Shown: positions 25,005 through 35,975 of the stretch, one piece after another
Position numbering within the stretch: position 1 is the first letter of the stretch
Layout: the number at the start of each line of letters is the position of its first letter
NCBI GenBank assembly: GCA_034770075.1
Contig: CM068383.1
Location: 6,647,248-6,711,247 of the forward strand
From: Aralia elata
Lineage: Eukaryota; Streptophyta; Magnoliopsida; Apiales; Araliaceae
DNA: 64,000 nucleotides
Direction: 5' to 3'
Notes under the pieces: generated by a model
Told to the model about the DNA's origin: nothing
The model's database searches: none
Seen by the model: the letters and a program-made list of their open reading frames with translations, nothing else
Position numbers and translations under genes: made by a program

Positions 25005-25361
25005 TTAACTCCTTTTTTTAACTGGGTTTAGGGTTTATTTACCTTATTAACCTATGGTTAATAAAACCTAAATCCTGGTTAATAAAACCTAAAACCTGGT
25101 TACTAAATTCTAAATCTTAGTTAATAAACCATAAATCCTAGTTAATAAACTTAAACCCTAGTTAATAAAGTCAAACCCTTATTCTGATTAGCGTCCACTA
25201 CTATTAGTAGCTGATGGTATGTGTTTTTTTTTTCGTCTGCTACTAATAGTAGCGGACGTCTTCTAATCTTGGCCATTCCTTTTTATTTTCGTTGGTATAG
25301 ATGATATATGCCCTATAAGGATCCATAGCAAATACATGCATGCTATGGATCATTACCATAT

Positions 25362-25376
25362 ATATATATATATGGT
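25362..25376. repeat. Short (TA)n tract at the right end of the foldback element
   Basis: About 15 bp of TA repeats, mirroring the longer tract at 20115. Confidence 0.8.
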
Positions 25377-25471
25377 AAGTGATCTATAGTTTGTGTTAGC
25401 TATGGACAATATTCCAGCTAGTCCATCTTCTGTCGTCCAATGGAAGATCTAAGGGCCTAGCTGGGGCCTGA

Positions 25472-25533
25472 CCGCTAGTCCCTCCTGTGGCCAGGATAGA
25501 AGCAATTCACCTGGCCGCATGTAGGACTAGCGG
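25472..25533. repeat. Stem-loop with 24-bp arms
   Basis: CCGCTAGTCC...GGCCAGG (25472-25495) pairs with CCTGGCCG...GGACTAGCGG (25510-25533) across a 14-nt loop, with a few mismatches. A third related block, ACTAGCCGC...GGACTAGCG, follows at 25567-25589. It could be a small element end or a hairpin RNA; I cannot tell. Confidence 0.65.
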
Positions 25534-25589
25534 CCAGGACTTGTGCCCCAAAATTGGCGTTTCATACTAGCCGCAGGAAGGACTAGCGA

Positions 25590-26533
25590 CAAATACTTAT
25601 TACGACTTGTTATAGCTTTTATATATAGATATTAATTTTTGAGATTACTTAATAGTTTTATGTGTGAACTATAAATACATTCTAATAGTTTATTTTACCA
25701 ACTAATGATAAATTAAACTTTTAATTTACTATTTTAAGCTATTTTTATAAAGTTTAATTCACTAAAGAGACGTATAAAGATTGTTTCGAATTTAATAAGA
25801 AATTGACAAAGGACAAATATCACCTTTTAGTATATAATATACACTTTATTTGTAACAATATATATTACAATGAATAAAAATATGCACTTTTATAATATAT
25901 TTAAACTTTGCAACACCGTTCTTACAAAAGCATAGATTAAAAAAGTAATTACATGTCTTCAAATTCAATAGTCCAAAAACAAAATAATAATAATAATAAT
26001 AGTAATAGTAATGATGATGATGATCCTATTTTTCTTATGATATATATATATATATATATATAGATTGTAGAATTGGTATAATATCGAGCAATATATTATT
26101 TTAAAAATGTTATAGATGTTTATGAATATTTAATTGAATCCATTTGAGTGATTATAGATTATAAGTTGAATTGAATATCTATTCATTAATATTAATTTGA
26201 ACAATAAAAAATATAAAAAGATAAATGGATTTGGATTTATTTTTCATATTACATTAAGATATTTGGAAAGATATTAGTATTCCCATGTTATTCTATATTT
26301 TGATATTATGATCTAGACTCATAATATTAATATACAAAAAGATAGATGAATTTGGATTTATTTTTCATATTAGATTAATTAAAATATTTGGAAAGATATT
26401 AATATTCCTATTTTTTTTACGAATTTTAATATTATTATCTATACTCATCAATATTATGCTAATGACTTTGGACTCTACATAATATGGAAGATAAAAATGA
26501 AAAGAAAGAAGTTTATTAAATTTATTGTTATTA
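25590..26533. other. AT-rich sequence without a recognisable gene
   Basis: Contains short microsatellites at 25983-26022 and (TA)n at 26040-26062. A diverged repeat of AAAAGATAAATGGATTTGG-type sequence occurs at 26215-26290 and 26337-26400. No coding signal. Confidence 0.55.
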
Positions 26534-26542
26534 TTATTATTA

Positions 26543-26785
26543 GGCTTAAATATATATTACTACCCTAAACTATGGGCTATATTCCACTTTAGTGATCCAC
26601 CTTTCAATTTTATCAATTAAATGATTGAACTATTAATTTTTTCCACTTCCATTCAATTAGGTCTGCCACGTCAGAAATTGCTGACGTGATTGTCTGGGTA
26701 GACCATAGTTGAGCTGATGTGTAACAAAAAAAGAATATTTTAATTTTTGATTAAACATTTATTATATATTAAACGGCAAAATCGT
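26543..26785 (+). repeat. Left terminal inverted repeat of the second Pack-MULE
   Basis: Pairs with about 27775-28019. Shared blocks include CCACGTCAGAAATTGCTGACG, which is itself palindromic, and AAACATTTATTATATATTAAA. Confidence 0.85.
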
Positions 26786-26814
26786 CAAATCCTTGTTTTC
26801 ATCCTTTCCGACCC

Positions 26815-27640
26815 AATCTCACTGCTCCGAAGAGCTTTCGGTGTATCTGGTGAGCTCATCTCCGACGATATCGCCGCCAGCCGGAACATGGAGAGCTGGA
26901 GCGGCACAAGCTTCCCATTAATTGGAGAAGAGCTCGTCGGCGGGGAGCATCATCACCGGATCTTCAAGTCTAGACTCAAAATCGCCGAACTCCTTTCCGA
27001 AAACTTTCGGATCTAATTCCTCCGGAGTATCAGCTAGGTTTTTCTCCAAAGGCGGTGGTTTAGGTTTAATAACTCCAGCAGATTTTGAAGCTTCCTTATC
27101 ACGGCCAAACGAGATTCGAGGACTCAACCAACTGTACAAAGGAAAGGTCGCCAGACAGTCCAAAAAATTAATTCTCTGGCGACATTCACTAAACAATACT
27201 CTATATAAAATCACTAAACAAAAAAAATAGTAGTAAATCTAGAAAAGTTCCGACGAGCACAAAATCTTATTCCATTTAGAACACATCTATAATTTAAGAA
27301 CAAATCACCGCCTTCGAACCCAAAATCTATACGAGTATTAGCAAAATCAAAACACCATTTTGAACATAGAGACCCGCTACTATCACCATTATCCATAATT
27401 TACCGGCCAAAAATATAAAGACCCAAGATCTATACATCCATACATGCATTGGGGAAAAATTGAAATTGAAAGAATGAAAAAATAAGAAGAAAAGACCCAA
27501 TTAAAAGGAAGAAAAAGAGACCCGATGATGGTGTCGCCAGCTCCGATCGATTTCGATGACGGTGATGGTTTCAAAGTGATCAATTGAGTACAGCTAGATC
27601 TGAGGGGAGTGGAAAGTATGGTACTCACAAGCACTTGATA
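26815..27640 (-). pseudogene. Captured host-gene fragment, possibly DUF1645-like
   Basis: On the minus strand a stretch reads GVIKPKPPP, GKEFGDFESRLEDP and MLPADELFSN (26918-27120). After a small shift near 26920 comes GKLVPLQLS. The pattern of an acidic D-F-x-x-R segment followed by ADELF..GKL.PL recalls plant DUF1645-type proteins, but from memory I cannot assign it firmly. Upstream (27214-27640) are further open stretches and a CT-rich leader-like region. The frame is broken and both gene ends are missing. Function is not known to me. Confidence 0.45.
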
Positions 27641-27774
27641 TTGAGGCGAAGTAACTTGCTCATGATCATTATAACACTATTGTAAAATAACATCAGATCT
27701 GATTTGATTCCAACAAGTTGTTTGATTAAGCATTTCTTTTATTCTTTCTATTATAAAAAAAAAATAATATAAAG

Positions 27775-28019
27775 TGGTTTGATGATTTTGCCCTTTAATA
27801 TATAATAAATGTTTAATCAAAAATTAAAAAAAAATTGTTACACATCAGCTCAACTATGGCCTACCCAAACAGCCACGTCAGCAATTTCTGACGTGGCAGA
27901 CCCAATTGAATGGAAGTGGAAAAAATTAATAGTTCAATCATCTAATTGACAAAATTGAAAGGTGCATCACCGAAGTGGAATATGACCCATAGTTTAGGGT
28001 AATAATTTATATGTAAGCC
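27775..28019 (-). repeat. Right terminal inverted repeat of the second Pack-MULE
   Basis: Reverse complement of the left repeat with scattered differences. Abuts TTATTATTA. Confidence 0.85.
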
Positions 28020-28211
28020 TTATTATTACTATTATTATTATTATAATTATAATTATTATTATTATTATTGTTATCCATATTAAATATTGTATATCGTATA
28101 AATTTACCAATATACGTACATCATTTTATTTGCATTTATTATTATTAAAATCATAATAATATGCGTATATTATAACCATATGAGTTATTATATGTGTGTG
28201 TGTGTGTGTGT
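28020..28211. repeat. (TTA)n and (TG)n microsatellites
   Basis: (TTA)n-rich at 28020-28075 and (TG)n at 28194-28210. AT-rich spacer between. Confidence 0.9.
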
Positions 28212-29675
28212 TGTTTCCCAAAGGCACTTAAAGATCTAGAAGGGGGGTTGAACAGATCCTTTTGAAAACTTTCCTTTTTAAAGAAGTATTGCCAACTTAT
28301 AAATTAAGCTGGTTAATTTAATTATGCACAGCAGAATGATAATTTGAAAATCCCCTTTCAAAGATTTAGAAAAGTCACAGTTCTAAGTTTAGCACACAAA
28401 TGAAATTAAGTCACAAAGAAATATCAACGACTTTGCAGAAATGTAAATGTTGAAAGTAAAGAGACACAGGGAATTTTAAGTGGTTGGAGAACAAAGATCT
28501 CTTAGTCCACTTTTCTATTCTTCGAGTAGGGATTATCCACTAAGGATATGCGATCACTAAGATCTGTTCATTAAGAACAGTTACAATAACTAAATTAATA
28601 AGATTCCTTCAACTCACAAAGACTTGGAACAAGTCACTAAGACTTGATTACAAAGGTCACTAAGACCTGAACAATCACTAAGATATAGATTAAGTTGGAG
28701 GTATTGCTAAGTGGCTTTAAGTAGAGCAATGAAAGACTTAGCAGCAGAACAAATAGTTCTTGATTCATAGAGTATTGTTCTTGAGAGTTTGGCAGCAATT
28801 CAACTTGTTTTATACGTGATCGCTACTGTTGGATTGAATTTGCATGCCTCTTATAGACGTCCTTGAGATTGTCCCATTTGAAAGTTATCATTGCTCATTT
28901 AATGCTCCGATTCTAAAAGATCTCTGATTGTTGACTTTTTGAGATTATGTGTTAACTTGCTTTCGACTGTATTATGTCACATCAGACTGTTGCAGTGACA
29001 TGCACATGGGTGGTTGTCACTTCACCGAACTAGCTATTAGACACACTTCGATCTGATCTTCTTTTCAATCTTAAGATGTTCAGCAACTATCTTGGGATCT
29101 TCACTCTACGAGTCTTGACAATGTCAGTCTGTTGTCAGAGCTGATATACTCTACGATTTTCCTAATCATAGAGTTTCATGGTGGTCGTAAAGTATCTGGC
29201 TAGAAGACTCTACGATTGGCAAGCTCTACGTTCCATAAGCTCTACGATCTCTTTCAGACTATACGGTCTTCAATGAGCTTTACGATATCAGAGTAGACAG
29301 CTCTACGATCTTTAATTGGCAGACTTTGTGATCTTCAAATTGATTTACAATCTCTTAGCAAATTGTACGATCTCAAAGTAGACTGTGAATCTTGAATATG
29401 TTTTACGATCTCTTAGTAGACTCTATGATCTGCGAACTGGACCAGTATACTCTACGATCATTCAGTAAGCTTTACGATCGACTTAAATAGCTTTACTATC
29501 GTTTAATTTCCTATAGCTATACATTCAGTTTACTCAACAAAATAGATCAACTTAACAAGTTTGATCTTCTAATCTAAGTCCTTTTACATTAATTTTATTA
29601 TAAGGACTTCACAAAGCTACTGATTACAAATATACATTATATAATCATCAAATCAAATATGCATTTATCCTAACA
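28212..29675 (+). mobile_element. Sirevirus-like solo LTR or LTR fragment
   Basis: Starts TGTTTCCCAAAGGCACTTAA and soon reads GAAGGGGGGTTGAACAG. From memory this is like the start of Sirevirus-type Copia LTRs. A possible end is ATCCTAACA at 29675. No target duplication is visible, so the borders are uncertain. The second half holds an unusual array of short CTCTACGATCT motifs. Confidence 0.45.
29104..29505 (+). repeat. Degenerate array of about 17 CTCTACGATCT motifs
   Basis: Motifs such as CTCTACGATCT, CTTTACGATAT, CTATACGGTCT and TTTTACGATCTC recur every 15-40 bp, separated by unrelated-looking spacers. Only the short core is shared. Confidence 0.8.
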
Positions 29676-30201
29676 ATATAGTTTCATTCATGTTGTATAT
29701 ACATATCTTAATAATTTATACTATAGTATAAAATTAATATACGTTGTATTGAATTAAATTTATTTTGTGGTATTCACTAATTTTTTTTAATTTATAATGA
29801 TTTTGTGTTAGTCAATATTGTGAGAATATTTGTGTACCTATTCTGATTTTATGATTATTGGTTAGTGTGAGTTTAAGGTTTTTCGTGGTGTAGGTGTGTG
29901 AAGTTGTTCATATGTTTTTAACAATATTTATCGAATATTTTAAGTTAGATCAATAACGTCATACTATCACATCTAAGTGGCATTATAATTAAAACACAAA
30001 CAAATAAATTTTATTAATAAATATTAAATTCCTCAAATCCAAAATACTAAGCCCTAAAATCAAAGAGTAGAGATATGAGATTAATAGCAATTGATAGTAA
30101 GAATGAATCAACAATCAAAGTCGAGTCTGTAAATCTGGAAAAGAAATAATTATGAGTCATATTATACATTGCAAAAGTTTTCAACCAAATTATGATTGCG
30201 G
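29676..30201. other. AT-rich sequence without a recognisable gene
   Basis: I see no coding frame, terminal repeats or RNA gene. Confidence 0.55.
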
Positions 30202-30206
30202 CGTAT

Positions 30207-33200
30207 TGTGACAACCCGGATTTTCGAGAATAAATTATAATAAGAATTTAATAAAGAATAAATCTTATTATGAGACGTGTCGGTTTTGAATGTAAAATAT
30301 ATACGTGTTATATATATTTATGTGACTTATGTGATAAGAGAATAAATATATGCGTGTTATATATTTATTATCGGTTAAGTGATGAGATGTGAGCAAAAAG
30401 TTAGTCAAAGCTAATTAATTTAATTAATTAGTATGGACTAACCGACTAAGCGTATAATTGTATAAAAGGAAGTCAAAAACTCGAATTTAAGTTCGGAGTG
30501 GGTTGTACTGATGATGAAGGAGGAAGAATGTAACGATCACGAATCGAGAGCACCCTTGTAATTTGGGTTTATTAATATTATGGGATATATTAAAATGTTA
30601 TTTTTATGCGATGTGCTTTAAGGTTATTTTATAACCTGGATGATGTCAATGTATGAATTTTTATGCGTTGTTGAACCGTAGGAGTGAATAATTGATTTCG
30701 CAAAAAATCGCAAAATCACTATTCATGGGACACGTTTCCCGAGGCACTATTCACGTCAAATATTTTTACGTCTTTTTCGATTTTTATTAATTTTGTTAAG
30801 GCGTGTACGCGAACAAAATAATTTTTCCAAGCGTCAGAAATTTTATTTGAGCCCAAACGAGATTTATTTCGCATTCGAAATGTGTTATATGGGTGTTTCG
30901 AATAAATGAACCAATCTCATAATTATTATTTTTACACGTCCCAATATATTATGAGAGTACCCATTTTAATTTTTGAGTAGAGTTATTAAGCAAATTTGGT
31001 ACAAAAGTGGGAGTATTCGGGTATTATTATTGGTGTGTTACTCCATTGGGGGACCAACCAAAAACCTTGGTCAATCAAAAGAGAGAGAGGAGAAAGCAGC
31101 CGACAAAAATGTTGCTCATTGTTGAGCACAATGCCTTGAGCCCTCAACTCCCTCATTCCTCTTGAAGCCTATCTCTCCCATACCATACCATCCCATTTTC
31201 ATTTTTCCATTCCTTTCCTTGTTCAACATAGCAAGATATAGAGAGAGAGATAATATAGAAAGAGAAAAGAGTTGCAGTGGGAGGAAAAAAAGAAAAGAAG
31301 AAAGGTTCGGGAGAGAAGAAGAAGAAGGAGAAGAAGAAGAGAAGTGTACGGGTGAGCCCAAGAAGGAAGACGAACCTCCAAGCAAGCCCTAGTTAATCTA
31401 ATGAACTTCTAGGAAGGATTTATAGAGGTAAATCTTTCACCCTAACCCTTTTCATTTGATTTTTGTAACGTTTTTCTAAGCTTTTTGGTTTTTAGAGCTT
31501 TTTAGCTCGCGGATGATTTTTCTCTGATTCTAGTTATTGTTGCTATTTGTGGTTATTTAATAATGTTGTTAAGAGGTTATATAAGCCATTAATAACATTA
31601 AAGTGGAACAAAAACGAAGAAAATCTGTACCTTTGCTTAATGGAGGAAGAACTTTGGACAATATGGACGTTCGGACTATTTTAGATGACTAGTTAGCTAT
31701 GATTTCGTGTTTGTGTAATTTATTTGTTGGTATAATATTGTAGTTCCATGGGTTATGAAGTTAACCCAGTTGAAATGGAGTAAAAAAATGTAAAAACAAA
31801 GATTTGATGATGATTTTGGTGAAGAACACCAAGAACACCTAAAACAGAGTACGACTTTATACTTTGGCCTAAGATTTGGACATGTTAATGTTAATGGGTA
31901 GCTCTAAATTTTTGATATGTTGTAGCCCCATGAATTAGGAGTCCATAGAATCCAAAATGGACCAATTTGAACTTGTATAGAAGAAGTTATGAAGATAGGA
32001 GTCGGAAAGGGTCGGAATCGCGAGCTGGGAAAAACCTAGCAGATTATGGGTCTGATGAATGGCACTGCGGCGCCGTTCATAAGGCCAAAATGGGCACTGC
32101 GGTGCCGGACACGTGTCAGGCGCAGACATATCCGAGCGGACTGTTTTGACCTCCTGTAGTAAAATGGGCATAACTTTCTCATACGAACTCGGATTGAGAT
32201 GATTCAAGATGATTCGTAACGAGGAAGAGTAGACCTACAACTTTCATTTAATAAGTTTTAACATTTAAGGTTGGGATCAATTCCCAAATTGATCATTTGT
32301 AGGACTGGTGTGTAATTGGAGGCAATCGGAGGGTGTCGGGCATGCGCGTAAGCACGCGTAATGCTCCCGACAATGTAAAATGATGTTCTAAGTTTTAAAA
32401 CCTAATTATTATGATTTATAATAATGCTTAATATTAAGCATTGAGTATTAGACAATTCGAATGGGTGTGCTAAACGTGCGCAAACGCGTGCCACTTAGGC
32501 GTTCGAATAGGCAGGTTTGGCGTACGGACGCGCAAATGTCGTGACGCCGTAACAAGTGTGTATAACTTTGTTTAATATTATGTTTCTAATAAGAATAAAA
32601 TATTTTGGAGTGTTGTAACCCAACGTATGAGCATGCTAAGCACATGCAAAAGAGGCGTGTGACGTATAAACGTCGAAACGCCGCGTAAAGTGTTAATACG
32701 CTTAAATAGTGTTTTGATTCAAATGAAACGAACATTATAAGATATAGAGTGGGGTTTATATAAACCAATAAGGATTGATGATGATGAGGGTCATAACGTT
32801 TTCAAACGACGCGATGCTGAGAAATGTTTTAGAGTTAATCGCGTTAATTGTCTATAATGCGCGAACAATATGAGATAAGAATTATTATAATGTGAATCAA
32901 TATATGAAGCCTTTTTAGTGGCTAATTGATATTTTATTGTTAAATAAATTGTGTAGGATATTTGAAGGACGAGCCATCATAATTTGGCAAGGAACGCTTA
33001 AAGGCAAGTTCTTTTAGTAACTTGTTGACTTATTTAAATGTATTGATGTACATGACTGGATTACTAAATTTTTCACTGTTATGTGAATTATATGCGAGTA
33101 TGAGTAAAGTGTACACGATGTGCAACTATGTGACTATATTGTTCTATGTGGAACTTGAATTATTGTCAATATACAATATGAGATGCATAAGGTATGCTAT

Positions 33201-33958
33201 GAGATGTATGATGCATATATATAGATGCATTGCATAAGATTTATAATGCATGAGTAAGATGCATAGTATGAGAATGATGATGCATGAATAAGATGCATAG
33301 TATGAGAATCATGATGCATGAATAAAATGCAAACTTATGTGTTACGTGAAGCATGAAATATAAAAACTGTTAGTTCTTGCTGAGCCGTCGTGCTCATACT
33401 TGCAAAAATAAATTTTTTGCACATTCTTGATGCGATGAAATTCTCTTGATATCATGTTGATAAGGATTAGAGGCGTATGGAAAAGGAAAGTTGTTGATTA
33501 TTTTCTCATTGAAATTATTTAGCCGTAATGACGGTATACAATGTACGTGAATTAGATTATGAAAATCTTGAATTAGAAATGGAGGTTTTCCATTCTAGTA
33601 GTTAAGATGTGATTATGTAATTTACTTGTTAGAGTAAACTAGAAGGATGATGATGTTGTATAAAGGACATTATAACGAATGTATAGTTATTGAATAACTT
33701 TGCGAATATTCAAGAATTGACTAAAGTCAGAATCTGAACCTTGCGTTCACACATGAGATATTGTAAAGGATCATGGTATTTATTTCAACCTTGATCATAA
33801 ATGTATTATTAAAGGTCTTCGTATCTAGGATTGGATTAGGATATGTTGTAATATTATTATAATTGCATTAATGTAGTAAGCCTATATTGTATGGGTAGTA
33901 CCGTGACGCACCGGAGGACCCGGGTTTAAGGTAAGACCCGAATTTCGGGGGCGTTACA
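30207..33958 (+). mobile_element. Solo LTR (3.75 kb), apparently a chimera of families A and Tekay-B
   Basis: Starts TGTGACAACCCGGATTTT and ends GGGGGCGTTACA, flanked by a perfect 5-bp duplication CGTAT (30202-30206, 33959-33963). The first ~332 bp resemble LTR A (20455). From TGTAACGATC at 30539, just after a purine tract (GAAGGAGGAAGAA), the sequence follows the Tekay LTR at 54074-57676 (complement) instead. A GA-rich leader at 31230-31370 and AGAGGTAAAT at 31424 (candidate donor) are inside, as are a GGCACTGCGGCGCC motif near 32060 and a ~33-bp GATGCAT-rich repeat at 33180-33335. No coding domains. Confidence 0.82.
33180..33335 (+). repeat. Short tandem repeat around AAGATGCATAGTATGAGAAT
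   Basis: At least three direct copies with a ~33-bp period of AAGATGCATAGTATGAGAAT plus TGATGCATGAAT inside the solo LTR. Confidence 0.8.
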
Positions 33959-33963
33959 CGTAT

Positions 33964-35416
33964 GTACATACATGAGATAGGTAGAAATAAGAAAGATCCC
34001 ACTGTAATTTATTCTACCTTATCACATACACTTCCACGTTGGTCGCAATCCAACTTCGTCAAATATTTGTCGACATGTATATCATGTTTCAATAATTTAT
34101 TAAGATGAAAAAAAAAATTATTGGAAAGAGAGAAATTATCACATCATGGCGCACATGCCCTTTGTGATGATAGCATGCCAACGTTTTGGCTAATGAATTG
34201 TCACACCTTTGTATGTAATCCCATGTACAGGTTTACAATATTTATTTAGTTTAATGTTGAAGTTTGTTTGGTATATTATTTAATTATAATTATAAAAAAG
34301 AGGAGATTTAGTTTGAGAAGAAGTTTAAAAAAACATATATTTATTAGATTTATTTTTTATTGGTATAAGAAGTTTAAAAATATTGGAGAATATGAGAATG
34401 TTCTATTTTGTGAGTAGTATTTTATTTAATTATGATTAAAACAAAAGGATATTTAATTTGAGAAGATGTTTAAAAAATGAACATATATTTATTATATTTA
34501 CTGTAAAAAGATTTGGACTCTATACAAAAAGGAACATATATTTATTAAATTTATTTGCTTTTTATTGGTAGAAGAAATTTAAAAATATTGAAGATTATGA
34601 GAGTGTTCTAATTTATGAGGAGATATTATAAGAGACTCTAACTTGCGAGAAAAAATCTCTCAGTTACTAGCTTTATATATTATATAGCTACTGATATAGA
34701 TATAGATATACATTCCTAAAACCTTAATCAACAACCCCTTATGTCCTACTTTTACTTTTATATTAGCGACATTGGTGAGAAGATTGCCACGTGTGATTCA
34801 TGCTGCGATTTGTAGCATGTGTAATGAAACATTACCCAAAAAAACAACAAACATTTCTCGTGAACTCAATTAGCAACTCAAAGTCAAAAGAAATGAAAGA
34901 AAAATAGATCAGCACCATGCACAAACTAACTCAAAAATGAGGACCATGACAGTAATTTTTGAATAATGCTAGAAGTCCCTAACTTGACATCTCAAATGGT
35001 ATTTCAAATATACTATCTCCGTTATCAAAAGAATGACTAAAAGTATAATTATTTTTGTCACTAAAAGGATAAGATAAAATACATAACGTGAAGGGTAATT
35101 ATGTCATTTAGTGGGTCCATTAGTATAAAAGAATAAAATTACTCATCACTTTATGAATCTTTTGGGACCATTAAGGATAAATTTGAAACTTTATTTACTG
35201 TCTTTCTTCTACGTATTTTTACTTTCCTTAATGTGTAAAATTTATATTTTACTCATCCTTTTGAGCATGGGGGAAGTATATATTAGAACTAATTAAACTC
35301 CTCAGACAGATCGATTCATATGTTTTAGGTCAACTTTTTAATTAAAAATTTGTATGAACTTGATTATTTGTCTCGACTCAATATAATTGTAGATATCGTT
35401 TACTATGTAAAATTTT
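33964..35416. other. AT-rich non-coding DNA with local duplications
   Basis: A diverged direct repeat of about 100 bp (TTATTGGTA, GAAGTTTAAAAATATTGG) occurs at 34300-34430 and 34530-34630. ATTCCTAAAACCTTAATCAA at 34711 recurs almost unchanged at 35571. No gene seen. Confidence 0.5.
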
Positions 35417-35566
35417 CTATTAAATTCAATTCTATATATTAATTAGTCTTTTGCCAATTGGCTTCCTAAAATTGAACACACATTGCATTTCTCGCGTCTC
35501 TATTCAAATTTCTAAACGTTTAGCACCCGCTCAAATTTCACACATTTAATTTCTTATCCTTTTGAG
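35417..35566 (+). repeat. Duplicated non-TE segment, copy 2 (CACTA-free)
   Basis: Matches 11673-11697 joined to 19496-19646, that is the two flanks of the CACTA element, without the element between them. It therefore preserves the pre-insertion sequence. Confidence 0.75.
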
Positions 35567-35688
35567 AAGATATTCCTAAAACCATAATCAACCCCTTCCA
35601 AAAACTCCGCCAATAAAAAGCCTTCATTCTTACACATTTCCTTCTAGTCTTACACAGCCTAAAGTTCTTTTTTCTCTCTCTCTCCACC

Positions 35689-35975
35689 ATAGCAGCCTCT
35701 ATTGAAACCGATAAGCCTCTCGTTGGTGAAAGCCAAGACGGTTTAGCAACCAACGAAAGCGAGCTCGAGGCCAAGGCAGAAAACCCTATTGTATTTAAAT
35801 CAAAACTAAACCCCATTGCCAAGGAATGGAAACCTGAAAACCTTTTGTTTGAGCCTGGATTAAACCCCAATGCAGAGGCGTGGTATAGAGCACCAGAGAT
35901 CTACCGGACCTTGTACTTCACTTTTTCGCATGAGTATCCGCTTACTCATATGGATATTGCCATCTACTTTAGAAG
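35689..35975 (+). pseudogene. First exon of a PAM2-motif protein gene with ATA in place of the start codon
   Basis: An open frame of 95 codons runs from ATA at 35689 to a consensus donor AGAAG|GTAAGT at 35975/35976. The context ACCATAGCA looks like a start site with the third base changed; no in-frame ATG lies upstream, and an in-frame TAA is near 35611. The protein part has two tandem motifs, LNPIAKEWKP and LNPNAEAWYR. These match the PAM2 pattern that binds the MLLE domain of poly(A)-binding protein, in the tryptophan variant known from LARP4. LYFTFSHEYPLTHMDIAIYF follows and could start an RRM-like fold. No second exon is visible: a retrotransposon copy begins ~375 bp downstream. It could be a decayed gene or an exon using a non-AUG start. 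Confidence 0.5.

Larger units (their letters stand above)
20175..25361. mobile_element. Foldback element with ~300-bp arms, split by a nested LTR
   Basis: The left arm (20175-20454) and right arm (25010-25361, inverted) share the end block ATCCATAGCATG...TATGGATCCTTATA, two GTCCGCTACTATTA-type blocks, AATCAGAATAAGGGTTTG, and several GGTTTATTAACCAGG-type short repeats. Removing the LTR at 20455-25004 leaves a ~630-bp palindromic element without coding capacity. TA runs lie outside both ends (20115-20174, 25362-25376). Confidence 0.85.
26543..28019. mobile_element. Second Pack-MULE carrying a host-gene fragment
   Basis: Inverted ends of about 240 bp. The left starts GGCTTAAATATATATTAC; the right, read inward, starts GGCTTACATATAAATTAT. 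Both continue through ACCCTAAACTATGGG, GACGTG and ATCAGCTCAACTATGG blocks. A 9-bp duplication TTATTATTA flanks it (26534-26542, 28020-28028), though the surrounding TTA microsatellite makes this less decisive. No transposase. The less AT-rich interior (about 26810-27640) reads like a captured gene 5' region on the minus strand. Confidence 0.85.

Noticed and set aside
29104..29505. CRISPR-like array
   Set aside because: Plant nuclear context, short degenerate cores, variable spacing, no cas genes.
28212..29675. Firm solo-LTR call with exact borders
   Set aside because: No matching 5-bp duplication at the proposed ends, so kept only as a low-confidence feature.
31116..31392. Open frames on both strands in the GA-rich LTR leader
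   Set aside because: Low-complexity GAAGAAG runs are open on both strands; better explained as a transcript leader.
35538..35870. 110-codon minus-strand open frame over the PAM2-motif exon
   Set aside because: The plus strand shows recognisable motifs and a splice donor; the minus frame is a shadow.
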